The translations under genes were made by a program, and so were the position numbers. From contig NC_089822.1 of assembly GCF_035046505.1 (NCBI RefSeq), forward strand, positions 105,470,659 to 105,534,658: DNA of 64,000 nt. The letters run 5' to 3'. The stretch comes from Tiliqua scincoides. Its lineage: Eukaryota; Chordata; Lepidosauria; Squamata; Scincidae. Positions 21,113-32,619 of this stretch are shown here, in pieces (position 1 is the first letter of the stretch; each line of letters starts with the position of its first letter). The notes under the pieces were generated by a model that was not told where the DNA came from, searched no databases, and was given only the letters and a program-made list of their open reading frames with translations.

Positions 21113-23283
21113 TGTAACATACCTATTTAGAAAAAAACGTAAATCATTTTCATGTTCTTATGTATATTTTTAATAACGGTTCATTCAAGCCACATACAAA
21201 ATGAACAATTTCCAATCAGAGGTGATGTAATATGAAGGCTGTGCCTGCTTCTATAGTTAAATCACTGTTTTAGTGGGCTAATGTGTTCTGCAGCAGAATG
21301 TGCTTGTTCAAGGGCTAACAGTGGGAATGAGGAGCAACGCTGAGCCAACATCTCTTGTGACATAACACAGGATCGCTGCTGTTTCGACAGCAACTGTACC
21401 TATTTGCTGCAGCAATTGTAGGGTCTACATGCACACCTGAGGTGTAATCAGCGTACATCTGTGCTCATCTTTACATCCTATCTTATCTTTACATTTACAT
21501 GTCATCATCTTATCTTTACATATATCATCTTTATGTTAGTGCAGACAACCTAAAGGTGACCTGGAAAAGATTATGCAAGTGCATATACTCATAAAACAAC
21601 AAATCATTTGTAACAAGAGCTGAAATCAGTGATATTCAAGCAGGATTCCATACATATTTGTGACATTTCAACAAGCATATGTGGGTAGAACTCCTAAGCA
21701 ACAGGCTTTCAGACGTGTCTGTTTAGCAAACATTAACTGTTCTTTTTTAGTGTCTCATTTAATGATTGCTTTCCACAAAAATGAATGATTCAAAGAAAAA
21801 ATTGAGTGTGATTTTCTGGGTCAGTTCAAAGCCCACCTCAGCCAAAGAGTTGATGGATGGCTTGAAGAGACTGCTATCTTTCAGTCTTACCTCCATCAAG
21901 GTGTAAATTATGAAGGATTGATAAGGAGCCATCGCTGAACTCCACAAGCCTTTCCCCCAACTTTAGCCAAATCCTGGGTCCCCCACAGTCTCCTAAAAAC
22001 AATAGCTAAGGGGGTTGCCACAAAATGTAAGGACAGCCATGTTGCTCCTTCCCAGTAATTTAAGCACTGTTCCCCATTTGTTCATGGGATACAAGTAATG
22101 CAGCTCAAAGGACTTTGGGAAAGATGAATCAAAGGTCTGTAAAGCATGTTCACATCTGCAGAAAATGGGCAATACTGATAACGAATAGCAAAGAAATAAT
22201 GATTCAAGTCACGCTTCTAAATATACCTGAACATCTGGACATTATGAAAACCTGCTAGGGTAAGAGATGGAGCAAATTCTTGCGAGATCTGAGCAAGCGC
22301 CTGTATCTGAGTGCCTTGTATTATTTTTGCATTTCTCATTATTTACCCTGTCCTGACCAAGTTTTTGCTCCAGTACTATCCTTGCCCCATCCAGTGTCAA
22401 ATTCCTTTCTCAGATCCCTTTAGTACTTATTCTGCATTTTTATGTAAAGTTCCTTTCTCAATCTGTTCTCATTAAAAGGAGCCAAAGGACAAGCAGCCCT
22501 TGCTTCTTTCCCAGCACCACCACCTCTCAGAGAAAAAGAACACGTACAGGTCCTGTTTGTCACAGCCCTCAAGCCTTTGAATACAATCCATATTGCCTTG
22601 ATATCAGAAGCAAAGTTCCCACCAGTCTGAATGCCTGTAAACTGCACCTTCAGGTTTTTTTTTAAAAGCCTTTAGTTTAGGCTGGCAAACAAAAGGAGGA
22701 GTCAAAGCCTCAAGTGCTCAGAACAGAAGCTATTTCTTAATTAGTAGATATGCCCAACACATTTCTACCTCAGCCTCCAAGGGCCCCAAAAACACTTCTT
22801 GGTGCTGACCATAGATAATCGAGTAAGTTTCCAGCAATTCATACTTCTGAGGACCAGATCAAGCATCAGTCAGACACAGCAGGTGAATCTCTTATAACTT
22901 CTCAGCCTGAACCTGTGGGCTGATGTGTGTTGTGAGAAGACAAGATTTGGTTTTCAAAGGTGCAAGCTCCCCTGTGAGTCTCACAATTCTAAAGTCTATT
23001 GTACATTTGTGTCCTAGAGATGGAAATGCATCAGACACATGTGCACCAGTTAAGAAATATCTTGTGTTCTGAGTACCTGTTAGAGGATCTGCCTCTCCCG
23101 TTCCCCCTCCATTTTGATTTGACGCTACTTCCTTCCATTTTTCCACTTTAGGTCTCAAGTCTGAAAACATGGGCTTGAGTTTTTCCTACTGAAATACTAC
23201 AAGAAAGTCTGTAATACATTCCATAGAAAACTACAAAAGTCTTGACACTTTAATTCCAGAACAAAATGCCCCTGCTCTTGAAA
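21113..23283. other. Intergenic and probable FBXO40 3' UTR
   Basis: No protein frame of interest. The 3' UTR of FBXO40 (minus strand) should begin at 23283 and run leftward; I could not pick a convincing reversed AATAAA, so its end is open. Confidence 0.35.
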
Positions 23284-23511
23284 TCACTGCAGTAATCTCT
23301 GAAGTTTCTTGGAGCCAGGTGCACGTCTGAATGTAGATACCAGACTCTTTTGCCTCTGCTCCTCAGGTGAAAACATGCTAGTAAGCAAAACAGGGTCCTT
23401 CCTGTGCTCCACATCATAGAAAGGGCAGGTCTTTAAATGTATAGCCATGGAAGGGATGTTGCTGAACTGCCAGTTGTTAACGGTTGCGAACAAGCTGCTA
23501 AATTTCCAGAC
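23284..23511 (-). CDS. FBXO40: FBXO40 last coding exon
   Basis: 228 bases including a TGA at 23284-23286. Encodes VWKFSSLFATVNNWQF, HLKTCPFYDVEH, PVLLTSM and SLVSTFR, all matching the C-terminus of human FBXO40. The acceptor is CAAAAG at 23512-23517 behind a T-rich stretch, and the exon joins the main exon in phase 0. The final residues (KLQRLLQ) diverge from human. Confidence 0.93.
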   Translation of the reverse strand, partial: VWKFSSLFATVNNWQFSNIPSMAIHLKTCPFYDVEHRKDPVLLTSMFSPEEQRQKSLVSTFRRAPGSKKLQRLLQ

Positions 23512-26500
23512 CTTTTGAAGAGGAATAAACAAGAACATGTCAATATTAACTAACCAAATTGTAATAGTGAGGTCTTTCAAATGAAAATTCTCCTCCCAAT
23601 GTGATCAAAACCTAGGCTGATTATGTCACTGAACTCTGTGTAGGGTAGTGCAGGACTACATATCCTACACTATCTGTTATCCGATTCTATAGCAATACTA
23701 TGCAAGGCTGGACACTGAGATTGCGTATAGGTTTTAGGATGCTATGAATCATCAACAGGCCTGACCCAAGCTGATCTGGTGCCCAAAGCAGCACCAAAAT
23801 CCTACCGTCAACCACCCACAACCAGCATGCATGAACCCTCCATCCCGGTCCCACCGCAACTTCACCTCACCTCCTGGATCTGGTCTGGATTGGTGATGCT
23901 GCACAGAGGTACTGCTGCCACCATAACAGGCAATTTAGAAAGGTCAGCTGCATGGCCACTTTTGTCCCAATCCGCCCCCCAGAGCCACCCAAACGTCCAA
24001 GCTGTAAGCTCTCATTATAAAACTTTCAGCTCAATTTTAACTATGACAAATGTGTGTGCTGCTGCAACCAAAGCCTAACTAAAATTACTAGAATAGCTTT
24101 GCAATTCTTCAAACCTCTCCTACCCACAACCCCAACTCCATAGTCTAATGTTAATATTTTTGCAAACCTATTGGGCTAGTGCCATGATGCCTCAAGTACC
24201 CCTGTCACTTGCCTTTCTGCGGACTCTCCAAGACATGCCTCCATGGGAATATCTCTTCTTTTCCCAGAGCAGAAAAACCATTCCTCTCTCCTGCAGCAGA
24301 GTAGCACAGATATCCCTCATCAGTACAGATACCTGTGCCAGCTGAGACAAGCTAAAGCTATCCAAGAAGCCAGCGATGTACTTCAGTATCTCCAGGGGAA
24401 GGCTGCTCAGAGCATCCACTTCTTTCCCTCGATTATTTCTGAGAAAGTTGCCTTTCTTTGTTTCTGAGAGCACAGGGGCAACCTCTGGCTTGACAGCAAA
24501 TGCCTTGAGATGCTGGCTGTAGATCACTTTGGACCTCTGCCCAGAAGGGCACCAGGGGTGTTGAACAAAGGTGCACCCCAGGTAGGCAAGTGGGCAGCGG
24601 CGCTCAAACCAACCATTCAGACAGGACTGGATATCAGTGTGAACATTCTTGAAATGCGAAGGAAACTCGTCTCTCCGGAAAAAATGGTTGCAGGAGAATG
24701 TGAAAGCAGAACTGCTTTTGTTATGCCTTTGGGTCACGCTCTCACTCTGAAGCTGTAAATGGAGAGTTGGGGGGTCTTGAGCATTGAGAACTTCTGCGAG
24801 AACAGTTGTGGAGGAGAAAGGTTCCTTGGCAAAGCTGTACGTCTGCGTCCCAAAATCCACATACAAGGCATCAGTGCTCTTATGCTCAGAGATCTGGTGA
24901 CCTTTCAGCTCTTTCTCCAGTGCACACAGCAATGTTGTTTCAATTTCCTTAGATTTAGGAAGATCCTCCAGGCTTATTCCCAGCTCTGAAGTATCAACAG
25001 ATACAGTCTTAGTGGGCTTCTTGTGTGCAAGAGCATCCCCAAGTCGCGCTCTTCTGCCACAGTAGCTGACTGGCACTCTGAAAGTGGTCACTGTCTTCAC
25101 CTCCTGAGGTTCCAGGTTTCCATACACAAAGTCTTTCTCTTTGGGAGTGCAAGCAGCCATCTGACCAAAATGGATGAGCATCCTTCCATGGTGCACCAGA
25201 TACATATTATAGTCTCCTACACTAACCTCTTTTTTCAGCCTCTCCAATACCCCATCTTGCCAAGGAGCTAGGCCTGTCTTTTCTGCAGCTGGGTTCACCT
25301 GAGGAAGCAACTGGGTTCCGTCATTGCCTCCCACACTGCTCACATCTGCAGGCTCCTCTCCTTGAGCGCTACCACTAGAAGCTTGTCTTGCATTTGAAGA
25401 CTTGCTATCATGTTCCTTTTTCTCGACTGCTGAGCCTGTTACTTTGCACGCTTTAAACTCTTTGCTAAACATATTTTCCCAGATGTTGTAACCACCCAAA
25501 TCCATGCCTTCTTTGTCCTTTGCCAAATGTTCGCGCTCTTCCTGGCTGAGCTCAGTTGTTTGAGCATCGTCTGCCATGGATGGTCCAGCTTCCCTTCCAA
25601 AAGCTCCTTCTCCATGGTATTTTTCATCTTCATTATCAGCTGCTTCTTCCATGGTGCAAGGCTCTTGGCATTCTGGGAAAAACTCAGCCATTTTCAGTGC
25701 CCTAAAGAGAGTCTTCTGATCTCTCAGGGCCAGGGCCACATCCAGGCACTCTTCACTGGGTTCCTCTTTCATAATGTTCTCATTCAGTTTAGGATCTGAA
25801 TCTATACTTGGCCAACGATTCCATTCCATGGAACAGGAAACTATGCTAGCAGGGCAGACCTCAAGGTGTTTAGCCACTTTAAAACGGGCCATGGTGAAAG
25901 GGCAGCCATAAACAGAGTTGAGGCAGGGGACTTGCTCCAGGGGGCACAGGAGCTGATGCTCCTCCTCTTTACACATGTGGAAGGCAGCCCCACAGCGAGA
26001 TGGGCAGCTGATCACCACACATGAGACAGTGAGTTCTATGGGAGCTTGACAGTTTCGGTTGAAGCACTTCTCACAGTGCTTGTGCTGTTGAGGTGAAATT
26101 CCATGCTTCCTGCCCTGTAGAAGAGGAGAGGTGAGACAACATACCATATTGTTAAGCACTTGGAAAACATGAATATGGTCATTTATTTTAAAATGTGCAG
26201 TAAAGGTTAGCTCACACAGTTCCTTTGCATCCTGGCAAGTGTCACTTAAAAAAAATAAGAGAATCACACATCACCAAAATTCAGGTAACGATTTCAGTGA
26301 GTTTAAGTAAAAACCACTTAAGTATTTAAATAAATACGATGCAAGTAAAACCAAAAATTAAAAAACAAAAACTAAAAAGAAACAAAAATTGAGCCACAAT
26401 AAAATATTTCAAAACCCTAAAAAAATCTGCAGCAAAGTCACTCAACTCCACTGAAAGTCTAAAATTAATCAGAATGCCTTTTGAATGTTGATTATGAAAT

Positions 26501-29500
26501 ATTGACTTCTGTATGAGCTAAAAGATTAGTGTAATAAGAATGGACGTTGTTGATGATTAATTGGGATTTGTTATTGAGAACACTTGCTTCCTGGGGAGTT
26601 GAAGAGAAAGAATCTGGATTCCAAAAAAAGGCTCCACTGTACCCTGTACCTCTACAAATATTAGGATACATTATTTATTTTTCACATTTCTATACCACCC
26701 TACCTCCAAGGAGCCTAGGGCAGTTGGAGATAGTTCATCCCCTCCTTTAGCCCTCACAACAAGCCTGTGAGGTAGGCGAGGCTGAGAGATAGTGACTGGC
26801 CCAAGATCACCCAGGAAGCTTCATGGCTGAGCAAGGATTTAAACCTGGATCTTCTATATCTGAGTCCAACTCCTGAATTACTACATCATCCTGGCTCTCA
26901 TGTGTCTTTGCCGTAGGTTAATGCCAACAACACATGGAGCCTCAATTGGTGTTTAAAAGACATCTTCCCTTTTTCTGTGACCCTGTCACACACTCCTTCC
27001 CTCTCCCTGTCTGGAGCCAAATCTCGGGAAAGGATGGAAAATTCCCAAAGGAACTGGAGCTTGTATATGTGCTTTGTCTAAACCAGCTATACATGCCATA
27101 GCATTGCAACATCTGCTGACAACCAACATTTGAGGAACAAAAGAACAATAGAGTCCTCATCTCAGGATGCCTTCTACCGTGTATGATCTGCCCCCCCACA
27201 CACACACCACCTTTATATCAGTTTCAAGAACTGTGAATTAGGGCGCAATCCTAACCAACTTTCCAGCACTGGCATAGCTGTGCCAGTGGGGCATGTGCTG
27301 CATCCTGCAGTTGGGGGGCAGTCATGGGGGCCTCCTCAAGGTAAGGCAATGTTTGTTCCCTTACCTCGAAGTTGCATTGCCCTTATGTCAGAGTTAGAAA
27401 GTGGGTTAGGATTGCGCCCTTAATCTATTATGTAGACTCAACCAGAAAACTGTCTTCAGCCCAGAATTTAAATCCTCAGTTTTCCCTTCCTTTCTTGGTT
27501 AATTTAAAGAGGAATTGAGCTGGAGTGCTGAACTGAATAGCCAAGAAGACTGACCAATCATAGTGTCCCTTTCCTTACATGTGGGAAATGTATTTCACAC
27601 AAACTTCCAAATTTTGTTCCCATTTTCTTGGGAAAAGCAAGAAAGCCCAGCAGAACCCATTACAAGCCCAATCCTGAGCTCAGTGCACCAGCTTAGTGTC
27701 AGCGCACACTGTCACAAATGTGCCATAAGTCACATTTGTGGGGCTTAGCTCCAGCACCAGAACTAGAAATGCTTGAGATTGCTCTGGGCTAACGCCGGTG
27801 GAAAGCTGGTGCTTGGTCACTGGTGGTGCTTGACCATTTGGTCACCTGAACCATGGCATGGCAGAGAGGTCGGTGGGAGCATGGGAGAGGGTGGGGAGAG
27901 GGCAAGGAGGAGGTGTGCCGGCGGGGAGGGAGCAGGGCAGGAGGAACGCCACCAGATCCTGAGATTTGTGTTGGGCCACTCAGTCCGACATGGAACACTT
28001 TGATTCTGCAGCAGCTCCAGAGCTGCTGTAGAACTGAGTAGCCCCATTGTGGGGCTACTTCCCTTACTCAGGGCAAATGTCCCGTTCTCCTGAGGAGCTG
28101 CTGGCTACTGCCCAGTTGTGCTCAGAATGCCACAGCAGTTATTTTTGGTGCCATGGCAGCCCCTCGCTCTGGGCAGCTCAGGATTGGGCTGTAAATCAGC
28201 TTCTGATTTCCAATGTATTGGTAAATGCATGGTTCAGCACATGCTGGGTAAAGCCTTAGCCTTCCTTTAATATTTCTCTGCTCTCTTCCCCCCTTTTCCT
28301 CTGTTCTGAACTTTCCATTGGTCATTTTCTTCCTGTTGCTTCTTCAATTTTTTTAATGTGTATATCTGTGAGCCCAATCCTACGCATGTCTACTCAGAAG
28401 TAAGCCCCATTATAGTCACTGAGGTAAGTGACTACCAGGTCACTTACCAGGTAAGTGGGGTCAGGATTGTAGTCTGTGTGTGTTTCCACACCAAATCAAG
28501 ACAATTTTAGGGGGCAACCCCCCTCTGGGGCAATTTGCTTACCACCTAAAGTTTGCCTTAGTTACATATTTTACATTAAAAATTTAGCCTTCTCTCCCCT
28601 AAGGAACATTTCTGTTTCCTCCTCTTTCTAAAAAATTTCCAATTTCATCAATTGGAATTTCAATTCAAGTTCAATTTTCAATTTAATTTCAATTTCCAAT
28701 TTCATCAATTTCAATTTTTCTCCTCCCCCGGTTATATTGAGACAGTCTTTGAACGAATCAGTGCAAGTGCAATACAGGTCGGTTCTCAATATCCACAGGG
28801 AATTCTCGGACCCCCCATCAATACCGAAAATTGCAGATAATCAAATCCACAATTTATGGCACCTTTCTCTCGCTCAACGGGACCGGTACTGCGTTCTGGT
28901 CCCCTCCAGAGGGCTTTCTGAAGCCCACAGAGGCAGTGCGCATCCGCCCACTGCCTCTGCAGGCTTCAGAATGGCCTGAACATGTGAAAAAAACACCTCT
29001 TCCAGTTTCCTGAGGGAAACCAGAAGTTTGAATTCACAATCCACAGCCCTGTTGTACTTGTAATTAAGCATGAAAAACAGTGATGCCTCAGGCATAAAAG
29101 AGTGCTTTCAGATTAAATCAGCAGTTCCCAAACTTACCGTGATCACAGCACCCATCTTACACAGCATCCTGATGCAGCAGTGGGCCTCACTCCCCCAAGA
29201 TCTTGTGAGAATCATGTGAGATCTTGCAAGAAAAGCACAAGACCTTGCACAATCCCAGCTGGTCAAGATGGCAGTGCCTAGAGGAAGGAGTCGCAGGGGA
29301 CACCCTGTGGTACCCATATGAGTGCGTCATGGCACACAGTTTGGGAACCACTGGATTGAATGGTTATGATTTTTTTCCACCCCTGCTGTTGTATCTCTTC
29401 ATATATTTATATCATTTATTTTGAACTTTTCCTTTTTTGAGGTGACCTCTTAAGTATTTTGCAACAATTTTTGGTGGGTGTATGGTGTCCATCAATTCAA

Positions 29501-29819
29501 GGTCCTGGCAAACATGCATATTCTTGTACACATGTGAAGTGCACCATGCATGTCCTGAGGCATCTGTGGTAACACCAGCAATAGGTTTACCACTTCAGTG
29601 AGGCCTAAAAAATCAAGTCCAGGGCTGCAATCCTATGCCCACTTCCCAGGGAGCATACCCCATTGAATACCAGAGGATACTTCTGAGCTGACAAGCATTG
29701 GATTGTGCTGTATGTCAATCAATAGTAAGCTGGGAGGATGACATAAAATGGGAGTTACCACATAATTGATTGCACCTGATGAAAAAACAATCTTATTTTT
29801 TTCAGAAGGTACCCACCAT
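23284..29819 (-). CDS. FBXO40: F-box only protein 40 (FBXO40)
   Basis: Muscle-enriched substrate receptor of an SCF (SKP1-CUL1-F-box) ubiquitin ligase; in mammals it targets IRS1. On the minus strand the pieces are a proposed ATG exon (29846-29817), the main exon (26114-24213, 634 codons) and the last exon (23511-23284). Together they give about 710 residues, against 709 in human. Seen: a cysteine/histidine-rich TRAF-type zinc finger in roughly residues 15-94 (HCEKCFNRNC, FHMCKEEEHQLLCPLEQ), a long acidic middle, TGLAPWQDGVLERL, a second Cys-rich block (HFKNVHTDIQSCLNGWF) and the F-box at about 570-615 (LSSLPLEILKYIAGFL). The last exon encodes the conserved C-terminus. The last intron seems to be GC-AG. 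The gene lies tail-to-tail with STYK1. Confidence 0.94.
24213..26114 (-). CDS. FBXO40: FBXO40 main coding exon (zinc finger to F-box)
   Basis: 1902 bases with no stop, all but about 76 residues of the protein. The acceptor on the minus strand is a long pyrimidine run ending TTCTACAG at 26115. The exon opens GRKHGISPQQHKHC, which lines up with human residues 2-15 and shows that only the initiator methionine is missing. At the other end the frame matches human up to SWRVRRK, where AAG is followed by GCAAGT; no in-phase GT donor is near except a weak GTCCGC that would delete conserved residues. Confidence 0.95.
26664..26902 (-). mobile_element. MIR-like SINE
   Basis: Reversed MIR-style order: TCACAACAAGCCTGTGAGG, then CCCAAGATCACCCAGGAAGC, then AAGGATTTAAACCTGGATC. 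Located upstream of the FBXO40 main exon. Confidence 0.6.
27241..27419. mobile_element. Harbinger-like MITE, TTA duplication
   Basis: 179 bp between TTA (27238-27240) and TTA (27420-27422). Ends GGGCGCAATCCTAACC and GGTTAGGATTGCGCCC are perfect inverted repeats. Confidence 0.82.
27664..28191. mobile_element. GC-rich short DNA element, Harbinger-like ends
   Basis: Left AGCCCAATCCTGAGCT and right AGCTCAGGATTGGGCT are inverted repeats of about 16 bp. Flanks read TTA on the left and TAA on the right, so no exact duplication remains. Confidence 0.6.
28370..28474. repeat. ~80-bp palindromic repeat
   Basis: AGCCCAATCCTACGCATGTC and TCAGGATTGTAGTC ends, with an internal duplication around CAGGTCACTTACCAGGTAAG. 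Confidence 0.7.
28634..28719 (+). repeat. Degenerate AATTTC tandem tract
   Basis: Runs of AATTTC, AATTTCATC and TTCAATTT variants, clearly tandem but not perfect. Confidence 0.8.
28775..29060. mobile_element. Tigger-like (Tc1/mariner) fragment, tentative
   Basis: Begins TACAGGTCGGTTCTC and carries ATATCCACAGGG and AATCCACAGCCC, reminiscent of Tigger-type ends. A similar CTGCGGATTCAGG motif occurs at 56219-56232. The right edge was not resolved. Confidence 0.35.
29119..29353. mobile_element. hAT-type short DNA element
   Basis: 235 bp. CAGCAGTTCCCAAACT at the left and AGTTTGGGAACCACTG at the right are inverted with two mismatches. Flanks GATTAAAT (29111-29118) and GATTGAAT (29354-29361) form an 8-bp duplication with one mismatch. 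Confidence 0.82.
29621..29712. repeat. ~80-bp palindromic repeat
   Basis: GGGCTGCAATCCTATGCCC at the left, GCATTGGATTGTGC at the right; lies about 100 bp from the proposed FBXO40 start exon. Confidence 0.65.
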
Positions 29820-29846
29820 AGATCCAGTTTGTCACCTCTGATGTCC
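29817..29846 (-). CDS. FBXO40: Proposed FBXO40 start-codon exon (30 bp)
   Basis: On the minus strand a strong acceptor (T-rich run ending CCCCCAG) is followed by 30 bases whose last three are ATG, then GTGGGT as donor. Joining ATG to the main exon gives MGRKHGISP, the same length before the first cysteines as the human start MGKARRSPP. An in-frame TGA inside the 30 bases bars a longer protein. This is inference from splice signals and phase; no transcript is visible. Confidence 0.55.
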
Positions 29847-30182
29847 CTGGGGGAAAAAAGAAACAATAAAAGAATTATATAATATTTTGGGAAGCTTATA
29901 AACACAGTTATGATGGATGGTGCTCTGTTTGTGTGCATATTTGTGAACTCAGTGCTGCCTTGCAGAAAAACTATCTCCTTCCAAAGCTAACAGAGACTGC
30001 AGAAGTAACATATATTTTAGACAGACTCTACCTATTGACAGATGTTCTTTACCTGGATTATGGTATCTGGATAGTTCTGGATTCTAGTTTCATTATACAT
30101 CTGCTATAGATGACCAGATAGCATAACATAGAGACCCCATGCAGAGAACCAAACTACCCCACAGGCAAGTTCTCCTAGGATT

Positions 30183-30537
30183 GCTTGATCTCCTGTATTA
30201 TCCTGTCTAGAGGGTAGAGCCTCCATTTGCCTGAAGATAACATCCGAAGGTCGCCAGTTCGAGGCTACCGGGCACCGTGTGACCTTGAAGGAGCTGACAA
30301 GCTGAGCCGAGTTATTTCATCTGCTCTGAGCGTGGGAGGATGGAGGCCAGAATGTGAAACCAGATCAGAATGAAACACCTGAATGTTGTGATTCTTGTAA
30401 GATAGAACATTCTTTCAAATTGTAAAAATCCCTACGGGGATTTAATAAGCCTGCCTATGTAAACCGCCTTGAATAAAGTCTTGAATAAAGACCAAGAAAG
30501 GCAGTATATAAATACCTGTATTATTATTATTATTATG
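30183..30537 (+). mobile_element. tRNA-derived SINE with L2-like tail
   Basis: About 350 bp. The head has a B-box-like CCAGTTCGAGGC at 30254-30265 with a plausible A box (GGGTAGAGCC) about 40 bases before it. The body ends in AACCGCCTTGAATAAAG, resembling the L2 3' UTR seen at 21.0 kb, and then (ATT)n at 30520-30537. Layout fits a pol III SINE mobilised by an L2-like LINE. Confidence 0.7.
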
Positions 30538-32010
30538 CAGGTTTTTATTACACATTTGGAGCTGATGTGTAGTTAAAGGTTTATTAGTATCCATCCAAGT
30601 CAGGAGTTCATCCGTGATTGCTGGATGGCGTATGTGGAGAATTCACTCATTGAAAATATTGATTTCCTGCATTTTGATTTACAAAAGTCTACAAGAAGGC
30701 TTACAAAAAGCCTTCAAGCTGCAAACCTGGGAGTAAGCCCCACTGAACATAATGTGGCTTACTTCTGAGTAAACATGAGTAAAGGTGCTGTTAGAAACAT
30801 AAATTAGATGCATCCAATATAGACCTGAATAAAAACTTACATTTAAAAATATAAACCATCAAATCCCTGGGATAATAAAAATGTCTTGGCTTGACACAAC
30901 TAATAAAAAAAGAGTTCGCATCGACCAAATGTTTGAGGAAGAATTCCTTAAATAGAGCATCATTAAGGAAAACATAACTCATAATATCCCTTGAAAAGTG
31001 GGATATGAATGGATAAGTAAATATCAGATCAGTTTCAGCAGTTTGCTGAGAGTTCTTCTTCATCACCCTGGTGGCTGATTTGAAGGAGGCTGAATACAAC
31101 TTTAAAGAAGTCTGCTGAATGGCACTAGCCTAATATTATGATAGAAAAGGATTCCATTCTGTAATAGGTTAGCAGTCAAGAATGCTGGTCAGTCATTGCT
31201 TTTGCTAAGCTGATAATTCAGGAAGCTAGTTAATGACTCTCAGCAACTCCCTAGTGGTCCAGGATGTGTTCCTACATGGGCAATTCTTGCTTAAAAGACC
31301 ATCAGGTAGTCAGACCTGATGTAAAGCCAAAATGTGGCCCATACTCCCCTTCCCCCCTCTGAGTGAAACAAAGGCAATGTGAGCTATCAGGCTCTGGAAG
31401 AAGCTGCGAAGGACTGAAATGGAAGCTAAAGGGGAGAGTCAACCACTTTTTCGATCCCATAGATGACATCTGGGTGAACAGCCTGTTGTTACCTAAGGAA
31501 AACGTGCTTCGTAACACCATCCAAACACTCCAACCTGTATATTTGTAAATAAAGCAAATACTATATTACAAAGACGCCCTAATAATCCCTAAGCCTCAAG
31601 GGATTTTTCCTCCAAAGGGAGCCAAAACCAGATAGTGATACACCCCTGAAATTTCTTGCATAGCCTGGGGAAGTGGGATGCGAGCATGTCATACTTTGCC
31701 ACAGAATATGCTGTAAATGAGGACTTGTTTGTGTTTAGGCACATCATACCCAAGTTTTTCTCCACCTATATTCTAATTATCATTCTATCTGTTTTATTGC
31801 TTCAAGCTTCCCATTATGCCAAAGAGACTCTTCTCAGGAGAGGATGCTTTGGTGCAATTGTGCCCCTAACCCACCATGATTAGGCAGGGCTACAAGGTTT
31901 GCTACCCCTTTTTTTGCTCATCCCTGTGATTAAGCCCATAAAAGTTACTAGCCTTAAAAACAAACAAACAAACAAACAAAACTGGGCAGTTAATGAATAC
32001 TGTAATAATA
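30538..32010. other. No gene seen
   Basis: Holds a partial ~80-bp palindrome at about 30722-30785 and no other recognisable element. Probable intron 1 of FBXO40 if the 38-kb promoter is right. Confidence 0.35.
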
Positions 32011-32011
32011 T

Positions 32012-32240
32012 TTTGCATCTGTACAGTGTTTTCAAGTGTCCAACATACTTCATGGATATTACCATTGTTATCCTTACAACAACCCTATAACGTAAGCAAA
32101 TATCTCCAACTTGCAGCTGAGGCTAAGAAATAATTTGCCCATGGTCACCTAGCATGTTCATGGCACAGGCAAAATCCAAACCAGAGAGTTCATGATTCCC
32201 AGCTCCATCTCGGAACCACTATGCTACACCATCTCCTGGT
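32012..32240 (-). mobile_element. MIR-like SINE
   Basis: Reversed MIR order: TTACAACAACCCTATAACG, CCCATGGTCACCTAGCATG, CCACTATGCTACACCATCTC. Strongly diverged. Confidence 0.6.
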
Positions 32241-32415
32241 TTTATGTACAGAACATAATTGCAAATTGGAGGAGAAAAAGACCTGTCTGTGTTACCAATA
32301 AACATCTAAAATATTAGATAATCATTCCAAGGCATACAAAACTTTACCAAATATCACTCACATATGTCTAACCATGCCACAATGCCAGCATACACATACA
32401 TACAGTTGTCACTAA

Positions 32416-32619
32416 GGGCCCAATCCTATTCAACTTTCCAGCACTGATGCAGCCTTGCCAATGTGATGTGCACTGCATTGTGGGGGAGACGACACAATCA
32501 TGGAGGTCTCCTCAAGTTAAGGGAATGTTTGTTCCTTTACCTTGGGGCTGCACTGTGGCTGCATAGAAAGTTAGACTTTCATAGACTGCAGTGCTAGAAA
32601 GTTGGTTGGGATTGGGCCC
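32416..32619. mobile_element. Harbinger-like MITE, TAA duplication
   Basis: 204 bp between TAA (32413-32415) and TAA (32620-32622). Ends GGGCCCAATCC and GGATTGGGCCC are perfect inverted repeats. Confidence 0.83.

Noticed and set aside
24213-24215. Alternative that FBXO40 ends by reading past SWRVRRK to the stop 5 codons later
   Set aside because: The separate downstream exon matches the human C-terminus and the total length then equals the human protein, so splicing is far likelier.
24243-25799. Plus-strand open frames across the FBXO40 main exon
   Set aside because: Antisense shadows of the 634-codon coding exon.
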